NCBI RefSeq assembly: GCF_947486615.1
Contig: NZ_CANKUD010000007.1
Span: 115,769 to 179,768, forward strand
Reading direction: 5' to 3'
DNA from: an uncultured Modestobacter sp.
GTDB lineage: Bacteria; Actinomycetota; Actinomycetes; Mycobacteriales; Geodermatophilaceae
Length of the DNA: 64,000 nucleotides
In this document: positions 1 through 8,260 of the stretch, one piece after another
Layout: each line of letters begins with the position of its first letter
How positions within the stretch are numbered: position 1 is the stretch's first letter
Notes under the pieces: model-generated
The model's database searches: none
Told to the model about the DNA's origin: nothing
Seen by the model: only the letters and a program-made list of their open reading frames with translations
Position numbers and translations under genes: made by a program

Positions 1-1704
<1,704 letters not shown>

Positions 1705-1705
1705 C

Positions 1706-1767
1706 GAAGGACCACGTCGCCCCCCACGACGCGCTCCGCGCGCCGCGGGTCCCTGCGACGTAGCCGC
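1706..1767 (+). repeat. Stop-adjacent stem-loop repeat, copy 1 (after groEL)
   Basis: Starts GAAGGACC one base after the groEL stop. The outer stem ACGTCGC (1714-1720) pairs with GCGACGT (1755-1761). Between them lies the family's core, here CCCCCCACGACGCGCTC followed by a variant of GGCGGGCCCCTG. The same layout occurs at 8205, 34672, 42337, 53972 and 57791. Probably a terminator or mRNA 3' end structure. Confidence 0.7.
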
Positions 1768-1782
1768 ACCAGCACTGCCCGG

Positions 1783-1814
1783 CAGGGGCGGTCCGCTTCG
1801 GCGGGCCGCCCCTG
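1783..1814 (+). terminator. Hairpin terminator with TTCG loop
   Basis: CAGGGGCGGTCCGC pairs over 14 positions (one G-U) with GCGGGCCGCCCCTG across a TTCG tetraloop. There is no T tract, as is common in actinobacteria. It lies about 80 bases past the groEL stop. The rest of the gap to 1917 shows no gene. Confidence 0.65.
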
Positions 1815-1917
1815 TCGGCGTTGCCGCCCCGGCCTCCCGGTGCGGCTCGGGAGCTGCGGTGACGGCCCGCAGGTGGCGCGCCGTGTGTCAACCCAGCCAG
1901 GGCCGTGGCGCGCGGGC

Positions 1918-2760
1918 TCACGTCGTGACGGCCGCTCGTGCGGGCGACTGGTCGGCGGTGGCCGCCCGGGTGCTGGCCCGCACGAAGGCGGCGACCGCGC
2001 GGGACCGGCTGCCCTCGGGCCAGGCGAGCACCAGGGACGTCGTGGGCGCGTCCAGGACCGGCACGGTCACCACGTCCGATCGCCCGTTGCGCCGCGCCGT
2101 CTCCGGGACGACGGCGACCAGCTGACCGAGGGCCACCAGCTGCATCAGCTGGCCGACGTCACGCACCTGCGGGCTGCCCTCGTCGTGCAGCTGCGGTTCG
2201 CCGGCCAGGTCGGCCAGCACCAGCGCCTCGCGGCCGGCCAGCCGGTGACCGCGGGGCAGGACGGCCACCTGGTCGAGCACCAGCAGCACCTCGGTGTCGA
2301 ACCCGGTGAGGTCGTCGTGGGCGGGCAGCAGGGCCACGTCGGCGCGGCCGTCGCGCAGCAGCTGCGCCTGCTCGCCGATGCCGGACACCAGCACCTCGAC
2401 CTCGACGGCGTCCGGGTCCCGGCGGTACAGCGGCAGCACGTGCTCCAGCAGGCCGGCGTCCCCGTCGGGCTTCATCACCAGGGTCAGTCGCGGTGTCGGC
2501 TGCCCGGCCCGCACCGCCCGGCGGGCCGCGGCGTCGACCGCGTCGAGCGCGCGGCGCCCCTCCTCCAGCAGCACGGCGCCGGCAGGCGTGAGGGTCACCC
2601 CACGGCTGGTGCGCTCGAACAGCAGCACCCCCAGCCGGCGCTCCAGCCGCTGGATGGCACGGGACAGCGGCGGCTGCGCCATGCCCAGGCGCTGGGCTGC
2701 CCGGCCGACGTGCAGCTCCTCGGCGACCGCCACGAAGTAGGCGAGTTCCCGCGTCTCCAT
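1918..2760 (-). CDS. LysR-family transcriptional regulator
   Basis: DNA-binding regulator of 280 residues. The N-terminal winged helix-turn-helix contains AAQRLGMAQPPLSRAIQRLE, followed by the LysR linker ERTSRGVTLTPAG and a substrate-binding-like effector domain. It is divergent from the short-chain dehydrogenase at 2831 with 70 bp between starts, the classic arrangement in which a LysR protein controls its neighbour; that target is inferred. Start ATG 2760 has no Shine-Dalgarno but has TACCCT 12 bases upstream, so the mRNA is probably leaderless. The longer open frame reaching 3288 runs through the dehydrogenase and is not real. The effector is unknown. Confidence 0.9.
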   Translation of the reverse strand: METRELAYFVAVAEELHVGRAAQRLGMAQPPLSRAIQRLERRLGVLLFERTSRGVTLTPAGAVLLEEGRRALDAVDAAARRAVRAGQPTPRLTLVMKPDGDAGLLEHVLPLYRRDPDAVEVEVLVSGIGEQAQLLRDGRADVALLPAHDDLTGFDTEVLLVLDQVAVLPRGHRLAGREALVLADLAGEPQLHDEGSPQVRDVGQLMQLVALGQLVAVVPETARRNGRSDVVTVPVLDAPTTSLVLAWPEGSRSRAVAAFVRASTRAATADQSPARAAVTT

Positions 2761-2766
2761 ACCTGC

Positions 2767-2772
2767 AGGGTA
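2767..2772 (-). promoter_or_regulatory. -10 element of the LysR gene (leaderless)
   Basis: TACCCT on the minus strand begins 12 bases before ATG 2760, so the predicted transcript starts at the start codon. Confidence 0.5.
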
Positions 2773-2830
2773 TCGCCCGTGGTGGCATCGGTGTTGGCTC
2801 GCGCGGGCACTCCCGGCCGAGGCTGGAGCC

Positions 2831-3601
2831 ATGAACGACACCACCATCGCCCTGGTCACCGGGGCCAACAAGGGCATCGGCCGCGAGATCGCCGGCCAGC
2901 TCGCCGCCCTCGGCCACTCCGTCGTCCTCGCCGCCCGCAGTGCCGAGCAGGGGGAGGCGGCCGCCGCCGAGCTGCGCGAAACCGGCGCCGAGGCGAGCTC
3001 CGTCGTCCTCGACGTGACCGACCCCGCCTCCGTCGCAGCCGCCGCGGCGGCCGTCGAGGCCCGGCACGGCCGGCTCGACGTGCTGGTCAACAACGCCGGT
3101 GTGGCCGGTCCGCCGGGCAGCAGCCTGGCCGACCAGCGCCCCGGCTCCATCGACCTCGCCGTGCTGCGACGCATCTTCGACACCAACTTCTTCGGCGTCC
3201 TCGCCGTCACCGACGCCCTGCTGCCGCTGCTGCGCCGCTCGGCCGCCCCGCGCATCGTGAACGTCTCCAGCAGCACCGCCTCCCTCACCGCGCAGACCGA
3301 CCCGGCCGTGCACGCCGTCGTCTACGCCGGGCTCGCCACGCACGAGCTCCCGGTCGTCGCCGGCTACGTCCCGTCCAAGGCCGCGCTCAACGCGGCCACC
3401 GTCATGTACGCCCAGCAGCTGCGCCGGGAGGGCATCCTGGTCAACGCGGTCGACCCGGGGTTCACCGCCACCGACCTGAACGGCCACACCGGCCACCGCA
3501 CCGCCGCCCAGGGGGCCGTGGCCGCCGTCCGGATGGCCACCATCGGCGCGGACGGCCCGACCGGGACGTTCTCCGGCGACGACGGCCCGCTGCCCTGGTA
3601 G
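2831..3601 (+). CDS. Short-chain dehydrogenase/reductase, carbonyl-reductase-like
   Basis: NAD(P)H-dependent oxidoreductase of 256 residues with a Rossmann fold. The cofactor loop TGANKGIG is at residues 10-17, then NNAG, an N-V-S-S-S strand with the catalytic serine, and YxxxK at Tyr179/Lys183. The TGANKGIG form and the long insert before the catalytic tyrosine resemble plant and animal carbonyl reductases. The substrate cannot be read from sequence. Divergent from the LysR regulator, which probably controls it. The start is ATG 2831 with GGAG a few bases upstream. Confidence 0.9.
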   Translation: MNDTTIALVTGANKGIGREIAGQLAALGHSVVLAARSAEQGEAAAAELRETGAEASSVVLDVTDPASVAAAAAAVEARHGRLDVLVNNAGVAGPPGSSLADQRPGSIDLAVLRRIFDTNFFGVLAVTDALLPLLRRSAAPRIVNVSSSTASLTAQTDPAVHAVVYAGLATHELPVVAGYVPSKAALNAATVMYAQQLRREGILVNAVDPGFTATDLNGHTGHRTAAQGAVAAVRMATIGADGPTGTFSGDDGPLPW

Positions 3602-3606
3602 ACGGC

Positions 3607-3638
3607 TGACCGGCCGTACCGGTCACCGCGCCGCGGTG
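3607..3638. terminator. Two small hairpins between convergent genes
   Basis: TGACCGG/CCGGTCA (3607-3613/3619-3625, 7 bp) overlaps CACCGC/GCGGTG (3624-3629/3633-3638, 6 bp). Their position between the convergent dehydrogenase and VOC genes suggests termination on either strand. Confidence 0.4.
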
Positions 3639-3699
3639 CCGACGCGCGGTCGGGAGGCAGCGTGTCGTCGCGACGGCGCCGTGGTCGCCGCGGCAGGGG

Positions 3700-4101
3700 T
3701 CACTCCGGGGCGAAGCAGCAGAACTCGTTGCCCTCGGGGTCGGCGAGCACGTCCCAGTCGATGAGGCCGGCGTCCGGCTCGTCGTCGGGGCCGGCGTCCC
3801 GGCGGCGGACCAGGGTCGCGCCGAGGGCCAGCAGCGCCTCGGTGTCGCCGACGACGTCGTGGTGCATGCGGTTCTTCACCGTCTTGCTCTCGGGCACCGG
3901 CACCACCCAGATCAGCGGGCCGGCACCGGACCGGTCGACGATGGGCACCGGCCAGTCGGTCGGCCGGACCCAGCCGTCCTCGTGTGGCTCGAGGTCGTCA
4001 CGGCGGGCGTAGCCCATCGCGGTGCACCACCAGTCGGCCAGCGCCTGGTGGTCCACGGCGTCCAGGCAGAGGTCCTTGAACCGCGCGGGGGAGTCGCTCA
4101 T
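3700..4101 (-). CDS. VOC-superfamily (glyoxalase-like) protein
   Basis: 133-residue protein of the glyoxalase/bleomycin-resistance fold. Seen: the opening FKDLCLDAVDHQALADWWCTAMGY, broken here as FKDLCLDAVDH and ALADWWCTAMGY, and the closing DPEGNEFCCF, where a metal-ligand Glu usually sits. This matches the small glyoxalase-like domain proteins common in actinobacteria, whose substrates are mostly unknown. ATG 4101 is divergent from the DUF72 gene with only 24 bases between the two start codons. A TACCCT box begins 14 bases upstream, so the gene looks leaderless. Confidence 0.85.
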   Translation of the reverse strand: MSDSPARFKDLCLDAVDHQALADWWCTAMGYARRDDLEPHEDGWVRPTDWPVPIVDRSGAGPLIWVVPVPESKTVKNRMHHDVVGDTEALLALGATLVRRRDAGPDDEPDAGLIDWDVLADPEGNEFCCFAPE

Positions 4102-4109
4102 GGCCGAGC

Positions 4110-4119
4110 AGGGTAGGCG
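4110..4119. promoter_or_regulatory. Back-to-back -10 elements sharing bases
   Basis: AGGGTAGGCG reads TACCCT on the minus strand (14 bases before the VOC start) and TAGGCG on the plus strand (12 bases before the DUF72 start). Both hexamers use the same TA at 4114-4115, so the two promoters cannot be occupied at once. Confidence 0.4.
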
Positions 4120-4125
4120 GCCGGG

Positions 4126-4962
4126 GTGACGGTGGTCATCGGGACGTCGGGCTGGCAGTACCGCGACTGGCGCGGGCGGTTCTACCCGCCCGCGCTGCCG
4201 CAGCGGCTGTGGCTGGAGCACCACGCCGAGCACTTCGCCACCGTGGAGAGCAACAACGCCTTCTACCGGCTGCCCGAGCACCAGACCTTCGAGCGCTGGC
4301 GCGAGCGCACCCCGCCGGACTACCGGTGGGCGGTCAAGGCCTCCCGCTTCCTCACCCACCTCAAGCGGCTGCGCGACCCGGCCGAGCCGGTGGCCCGGCT
4401 GATGGACCGGGTGGCCGGCCTGGGTGACCGGCTGGACGTCGTCCTGCTGCAGCTGCCGCCCACGCTGCAGGCCGACGTCGACCTGCTCAGCGAGTGCCTC
4501 GGGCAGTTCCCGGCCGGCACCCGGGTGGCAGTGGAGCCGCGGCACGTGAGCTGGTGGACCGACGAGGTGCGGGCCCTGCTGGAGCGGTACCAGGCGGCGC
4601 TGTGCTGGGCCGACCGCGGCGAGGAGCCGGTCGCACCGCTGTGGCGCACCGCCGAGTGGGGCTACCTCCGGCTGCACACCGGCCGCGACGGCTGGGACTA
4701 CCACCCGGAGACGCTCCAGCTGTGGGCGCAGCGGCTGCGCGAGACGTACGGCGAGGACGACGTCCTGACGTACTTCAACAACGACCCCGGTGGTGCGGCC
4801 ACCAGGGACGCGGTCACCTTCGCCGACGCCGTCCGGGCCACCGGGGGCACGCACACCCGGGTGCCGACGGTGGCCCAGGCCAGCGGCGCGGCCTGGCCGC
4901 CCGCGCCGCCGCCCAGGCGTCAGAGGACGGCGGCGTCCTCGGCGAAGGTCACGCCCAGCTGA
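4126..4962 (+). CDS. DUF72 family protein (YecE-like)
   Basis: 278-residue TIM-barrel protein of the DUF72/YecE family, whose reaction is unknown. The family signatures are plain: IGTSGWQYRDWRGRFYPP at the N-terminus, VESNNAFYRLP, the central VAVEPRHVSWW, and the late YFNNDPGGAA. GTG 4126 is chosen because IGTSGW must begin the protein. The last 43 bases overlap the convergent oxidoreductase gene, so the final roughly 14 residues are shaped by two reading frames. Probably leaderless. Confidence 0.9.
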   Translation: MTVVIGTSGWQYRDWRGRFYPPALPQRLWLEHHAEHFATVESNNAFYRLPEHQTFERWRERTPPDYRWAVKASRFLTHLKRLRDPAEPVARLMDRVAGLGDRLDVVLLQLPPTLQADVDLLSECLGQFPAGTRVAVEPRHVSWWTDEVRALLERYQAALCWADRGEEPVAPLWRTAEWGYLRLHTGRDGWDYHPETLQLWAQRLRETYGEDDVLTYFNNDPGGAATRDAVTFADAVRATGGTHTRVPTVAQASGAAWPPAPPPRRQRTAASSAKVTPS

Positions 4963-5915
4963 CCGGCGGCCTGCTCCAGCACCGACTGGACGGCGAGGGT
5001 GTCGGCCAGCGGCATCACGGCGCTCTCGGTGCGGCCGGCGCGCAGGCACTCGGTCACCTCGATCAGCTCGTGCGAGTAGCCGCCGCCCAGCTGCGGGAGG
5101 GTGATCGGCTCGGGCTCGGCGCCGCCCCGGTGCAGCACGATGGTCTGCGGGTGGTGGAAGCGGGGGAGGACGTCGATCCAGCCCGCCGTGCCGAACACCC
5201 GGGCCTGGCCGGGCAGGGCGTTGCGCAGCGAGGTCATCAGCGTCGCCGACCGGCCGTCGGCGTAGCCGAGCAGCAGCGAGGCCTCGGCGTCCACGCCGGT
5301 CTCGAACTGCGAGCCGGTGGCGGTGACGGTGTCCGGGTCGCCGAGCAACATCTGGGCGAAGGAGACGACGTAGACCCCCAGGTCGAGCAGCGCCCCGCCG
5401 CCTAGCTCCTTCGCGAACAGCCGGTCGGTGGGGTCGAACTCGCGGGCCACCCCGAGGTCGGCCTGCACCGAGCGGACCTCCCCGATCGCGCCGTCGGCGA
5501 TCAGCTCCCGCACCCGGACGACGGCCGGCTGGAACCGGGTCCACATCGCCTCCATGACGAAGACGTCGGCCGCTCGGCTGGCCTCGACGACCTCGCGGGC
5601 GCCGGCGACGGTGGCGGTGAACGCCTTCTCCACCAGCAGCGCCTTGCCCGCCTCGATGGCGCCGAGCGCCACGGCGTGGTGCTGTGGGTGCGGGGTGGCG
5701 ACGTAGAGGACGTCGACCTCCGGGTCGGCCAGGATCTCGGCGTACGAGCCGTGCACGCGCTCGATGTCGTGCCGGCCGGCGAAGTCCCGGGCGCGGTCCA
5801 GCGAGCGGGAGGCGACCGCGACCGCGCGGGCGCCGTCGACGACGGCGAAGTCCTTCACCACCTGCTCGGCGATGCGGCCCGGCCCGACGACTCCCCAGCG
5901 GATCTCCTCAGTCAC
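4920..5915 (-). CDS. Gfo/Idh/MocA-family NAD(P)-dependent oxidoreductase
   Basis: 331-residue sugar- or polyol-type dehydrogenase. The N-terminal Rossmann domain starts IRWGVVGPGRIAEQ; the conserved catalytic-lysine segment reads EKAFT where most members have EKP. The C-terminal half is the mixed sheet domain of the family. Substrate unknown. GTG 5915 is chosen because TACGGT lies exactly 12 bases upstream and no family member carries the 17 extra residues of the longer frame. Divergent from the DUF4031 gene by 31 bases and overlapping the DUF72 gene tail-to-tail. Confidence 0.9.
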   Translation of the reverse strand: MTEEIRWGVVGPGRIAEQVVKDFAVVDGARAVAVASRSLDRARDFAGRHDIERVHGSYAEILADPEVDVLYVATPHPQHHAVALGAIEAGKALLVEKAFTATVAGAREVVEASRAADVFVMEAMWTRFQPAVVRVRELIADGAIGEVRSVQADLGVAREFDPTDRLFAKELGGGALLDLGVYVVSFAQMLLGDPDTVTATGSQFETGVDAEASLLLGYADGRSATLMTSLRNALPGQARVFGTAGWIDVLPRFHHPQTIVLHRGGAEPEPITLPQLGGGYSHELIEVTECLRAGRTESAVMPLADTLAVQSVLEQAAGQLGVTFAEDAAVL

Positions 5916-5921
5916 GCCCTG

Positions 5922-5927
5922 ACCGTA
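5922..5927 (-). promoter_or_regulatory. -10 element of the oxidoreductase gene (leaderless)
   Basis: TACGGT on the minus strand starts 12 bases before GTG 5915. On the plus strand CAGACT (5935-5940) stands 12 bases before GTG 5947, so both divergent genes look leaderless. Confidence 0.5.
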
Positions 5928-5946
5928 GCCGGGGCAGACTGTCCGG

Positions 5947-6213
5947 GTGGCACTGCTGATCGACACCCCGGTCTGGCCCTGGCGGGGGCGGCGCTGGTCG
6001 CACCTGGTCAGCGACGTGGGCTACGACGAGCTGCACGCCTTCGTCCAGGCGCACCTGGACATCCCGCGCCGGGCGTTCCAGGGCGACCACTACGACGTCC
6101 CGGAGGAGCTGTACGCCCGGGCGGTCGCCGCCGGCGCGGAGCCGGTGGGCAGCCGGGAGCTGCTCCAGCGGCTGATGGCCGCTGGTCTGCGCAGGAAGAA
6201 GGCCCGGGCCTAG
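5947..6213 (+). CDS. DUF4031 domain protein
   Basis: 88-residue protein of the DUF4031 family, function unknown. It opens ALLIDTPVWPWRGRRWSHLVSD and, further in, carries HLDIPRRAFQGDHYDVPEE, both hallmarks of the family (shown in part: IDTPVWPWRG, RAFQGDHYDVPE). Conserved His and Asp residues suggest a metal site, but that is inference. GTG 5947 follows a CAGACT hexamer by 12 bases. Its TAG stop overlaps the minus-strand stop of the next gene within the four bases CTAG (6210-6213). Confidence 0.85.
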   Translation: MALLIDTPVWPWRGRRWSHLVSDVGYDELHAFVQAHLDIPRRAFQGDHYDVPEELYARAVAAGAEPVGSRELLQRLMAAGLRRKKARA

Positions 6214-6446
6214 TAGGTCTCCTCCGTGGTGGACCGGCGGACCGGGCCGCCCTCGTAGCCGTCGGTGCGCACGACGCGACGGCGACGCGGTGCCCAGACC
6301 GCCAGCTCGACGAGGATGCCCAGCGCGCCGACGGCCATCAGGATCCAGCCGACGAGGTCGAGGTCGATCCCGCTGACCTCGGCGGTCACCGCGAAGGTGA
6401 GGATGGCGCCGAGCGCGAGCAGGAAGATGCCGGTACCGAGCCGCAC
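6210..6446 (-). CDS. DUF6458 small membrane protein
   Basis: 78 residues with two predicted membrane spans: GTGIFLLALGAILTFAVTA near residues 4-22 and a second at about 30-50, followed by a basic then acidic cytoplasmic tail. Matches the small actinobacterial DUF6458 family, function unknown. GTG 6446 has GGAGGAG six bases upstream, so this gene uses a normal leader, unlike its neighbours. Confidence 0.8.
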   Translation of the reverse strand: MRLGTGIFLLALGAILTFAVTAEVSGIDLDLVGWILMAVGALGILVELAVWAPRRRRVVRTDGYEGGPVRRSTTEETY

Positions 6447-6573
6447 GAGGAACTCCTCCGTCAGGCGACCGGTCCCGGACGGGAGCCACCGGGGCGGCGG
6501 CGGGTCGCCGGGCCACCCTGGACCACCGGTGCACCCGGCGCGACCCGGTGATCACCCGATCGGGTGGGGCGGG

Positions 6574-7197
6574 TCAGCTGCGGGCGCGCAGCAGGGTGAG
6601 CTCGGCGGTCAGGTTGGCCCGGGCGGGCTCGGTCCACTGCTCGGCCGCGGCGGGCACCCGGAACAGCGCCGGCAGGGCCAGGAGCTGCTCCAGCACCGCG
6701 ATCCGGCCGGCGGTGAAGTCGGCGTCGGAGAGGTGGCCGTACTCCGCCCGCACCGCGGAGGCGTAGCCGGCATAGGCAGCCGGCGGGCCGGCCAGCACCG
6801 CGAGGTCGGCGTCGCAGAGCACCGCGCCGTTCGGGTCGTCGTCCGCCGGGTCGTGGCCGGCGGTGAGCAGCACGAGCCGCTCCACCTCGGCGACGGTGTC
6901 GGGGGAGACCAGCCCGAGCAGCCCGATCCGGGCCCGGGCCGCGCTGACCTCCTCGTTGTCGTCACGCTCGGGGTCGTAGGCGACGTCGTGGTACCAGGCG
7001 GCCAGCCGGACGGCGGTGAGGTCGGTCGCGTGCCCGGCCAGCTGGTCGACGATGCCGAGGACGGCGGCCAGGTGGGCGAGGTCGTGGTAGCTGCGGTGCG
7101 GCTCGGACCAGGCGCCCACCAGCGCGGCCCACTCGGTGCGCGAGGTCTCGGAGTCCCCGGCCAGCGCCGTCCAGTCCTCGAAGCCGACGCCGCTCAT
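6574..7197 (-). CDS. HD-domain metal-dependent phosphohydrolase
   Basis: 207-residue predicted hydrolase of the HD superfamily. Metal-binding residues are visible in SYHDLAHLAAV (near residue 37) and AAWYHDVAYD (near residue 67), followed by a later CDADLAVL aspartate. This is the stand-alone type annotated as predicted metal-dependent HD hydrolase; no substrate is known. ATG 7197 is preferred over the frame's ATG at 7218 because CAGACT lies 13 bases upstream (leaderless pattern). Divergent from the scramblase-like gene by 50 bases. Confidence 0.85.
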   Translation of the reverse strand: MSGVGFEDWTALAGDSETSRTEWAALVGAWSEPHRSYHDLAHLAAVLGIVDQLAGHATDLTAVRLAAWYHDVAYDPERDDNEEVSAARARIGLLGLVSPDTVAEVERLVLLTAGHDPADDDPNGAVLCDADLAVLAGPPAAYAGYASAVRAEYGHLSDADFTAGRIAVLEQLLALPALFRVPAAAEQWTEPARANLTAELTLLRARS

Positions 7198-7204
7198 GCG
7201 CCCG

Positions 7205-7240
7205 AGTCTGGCACGCACGGGACCGCACGCTGGCTACCGT
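7205..7240. promoter_or_regulatory. Divergent leaderless promoters
   Basis: Minus-strand CAGACT (7205-7210) is 13 bases before ATG 7197. Plus-strand TACCGT (7235-7240) is 13 bases before ATG 7248. Neither gene shows a Shine-Dalgarno. Confidence 0.45.
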
Positions 7241-7247
7241 CCGGGCC

Positions 7248-7967
7248 ATGACGAAGCCGCCCCCGCCGCCCGGCTGGTACCCCGACCCCGCCGGGAGCGG
7301 CGGCGTCCGCTGGTGGGACGGCCAGGACTGGACCGGGCACGTGCAGCAGCCCCCGGCCGCCGGGCCGCGGTCGGTGCTGCTGGAGCAACCGGTGCTCGTG
7401 GTCGAGCAGAAGACGAAGCTGGTCGAGCTGACCAACGAGTACGCGGTGTTCGACGGCAACGGCCAGCAGCTGGGCGCCGTCGTCCAGGTCGGGCAGAGCG
7501 GGCTGCGCAAGGCATTCCGGTTCGTCTCCCGGTACGACCAGTTCCTCACCCACCGGCTGGAGGTGCGCGACCCGACGGGCGTGGTCCTGGTGCTGACCCG
7601 GCCGGCGAAGCTCATGCGCTCCCGCGTCCAGGTGACCCGCCCCGACGGCTCGCCGGTGGGGGAGATCGTGCAGGCGAACGTGCTCGGCCGGATCCGCTTC
7701 GACCTCGTGGTCGGCGGAGGTCTCGTGGGCGCCGTCCAGGCGGAGAACTGGCGGGCCTGGGACTTCGCGATCACCGACGCCGGCGGGGTCGAGGTCGCCC
7801 GGATCACCAAACGGTGGGAGGGGCTGGCCCGGACGCTGTTCACCACCGCCGACCGGTACGTCGTCCAGGTGCACCGCCGGCTGGCGGAACCGCTGGCCGA
7901 CCTGGTGCTGGCCGCCGCGCTGACCGTGGACACCGCGCTGAAGCAGGACCAGCGCGGCCTCAACTGA
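7248..7967 (+). CDS. DUF2510 plus phospholipid-scramblase-like (LURP-one) protein
   Basis: 239 residues. The first 35 are a DUF2510 module (PPGWYPDPAGSGGVRWWDG), a short Trp-rich motif common on actinobacterial envelope proteins. The rest, from about residue 45, resembles the tubby-like scramblase/LURP-one barrel: LVELTNEYAVFDGNGQQLGA, a basic middle, and a hydrophobic C-terminal segment LADLVLAAALTVDTAL. A lipid-binding or membrane-anchoring role is inferred from fold resemblance only. The closing helix followed by KQDQRG is typical of bacterial members. Confidence 0.8.
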   Translation: MTKPPPPPGWYPDPAGSGGVRWWDGQDWTGHVQQPPAAGPRSVLLEQPVLVVEQKTKLVELTNEYAVFDGNGQQLGAVVQVGQSGLRKAFRFVSRYDQFLTHRLEVRDPTGVVLVLTRPAKLMRSRVQVTRPDGSPVGEIVQANVLGRIRFDLVVGGGLVGAVQAENWRAWDFAITDAGGVEVARITKRWEGLARTLFTTADRYVVQVHRRLAEPLADLVLAAALTVDTALKQDQRGLN

Positions 7968-8003
7968 GGCCCCCGCCACGTGCGTCGGGCCCACCCCCGC
8001 GGG

Positions 8004-8009
8004 TACGGT
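8004..8009 (+). promoter_or_regulatory. -10 element of the candidate RNA gene
   Basis: TACGGT, with the predicted start of transcription about 12 bases from its first base (8015-8017). That is exactly where the first arm of the closing stem begins. I see no good -35. Confidence 0.4.
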
Positions 8010-8015
8010 GGACGA

Positions 8016-8200
8016 CGTCCGGGCCGGGCGACCTGTGTCCCCGGGCTCCACTAGATAACTGCCGCTGGGGAACACCGCCCCGACCTCGGTCGGGGGCCTG
8101 GAGCCCCGGATGTGCAAACCGCCGCGAGGCGACCAGCGCTCGGTCCGGACCTACTCAGCAGAACGGCCCCTCTCCTCAGCGGAGAGGGGCCGTTCTGCTG
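8016..8200 (+). ncRNA. Candidate structured RNA (about 185 nt)
   Basis: No protein is plausible here, but the sequence folds into nested helices. P1: GTCCGGGCCG (8017-8026) with CGGTCCGGAC (8141-8150), one G-U. P2: GGGCTCCA (8043-8050) with TGGAGCCC (8099-8106). P3: CCCCGAC (8078-8084), loop CTCG, GTCGGGG (8089-8095). P4: CGCC (8120-8123), GNRA loop GCGA, GGCG (8128-8131). A 20-bp terminator hairpin follows P1 after five bases. Single-stranded stretches are relatively A/T-rich for this genome (CTAGATAACTG, TGTGCAAACC). The next gene is convergent, so it is not a cis-leader of zwf. I do not recognise the family; it is not RNase P, SRP or tmRNA. Confidence 0.5.
8156..8200. terminator. Perfect 20-bp terminator hairpin
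   Basis: CAGCAGAACGGCCCCTCTCC (8156-8175) pairs perfectly with 8181-8200 across TCAGC. It is the strongest hairpin of this region and would end the candidate RNA; on the other strand it could back up termination of zwf. Confidence 0.75.
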
Positions 8201-8204
8201 TGCT

Positions 8205-8260
8205 GGCCTCGTCCAGGGGCTCGCCCCGAGCCGGCGAGGGGTGAGCGGGACGAGGTCCTT
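8205..8260 (-). repeat. Stop-adjacent stem-loop repeat, copy 2 (after zwf)
   Basis: Read on the minus strand, AAGGACC overlaps the TAA stop of zwf. The outer stem CCTCGTCC/GGACGAGG occupies 8207-8214 and 8248-8255. The core CCCCTCGCCGGCTCGGGGC matches the other copies. Confidence 0.7.

Noticed and set aside
8016..8200. RNase P RNA, because of the string GGGCTCCA
   Set aside because: The P4 strands and the other conserved blocks of RNase P are absent and the molecule is far too short.
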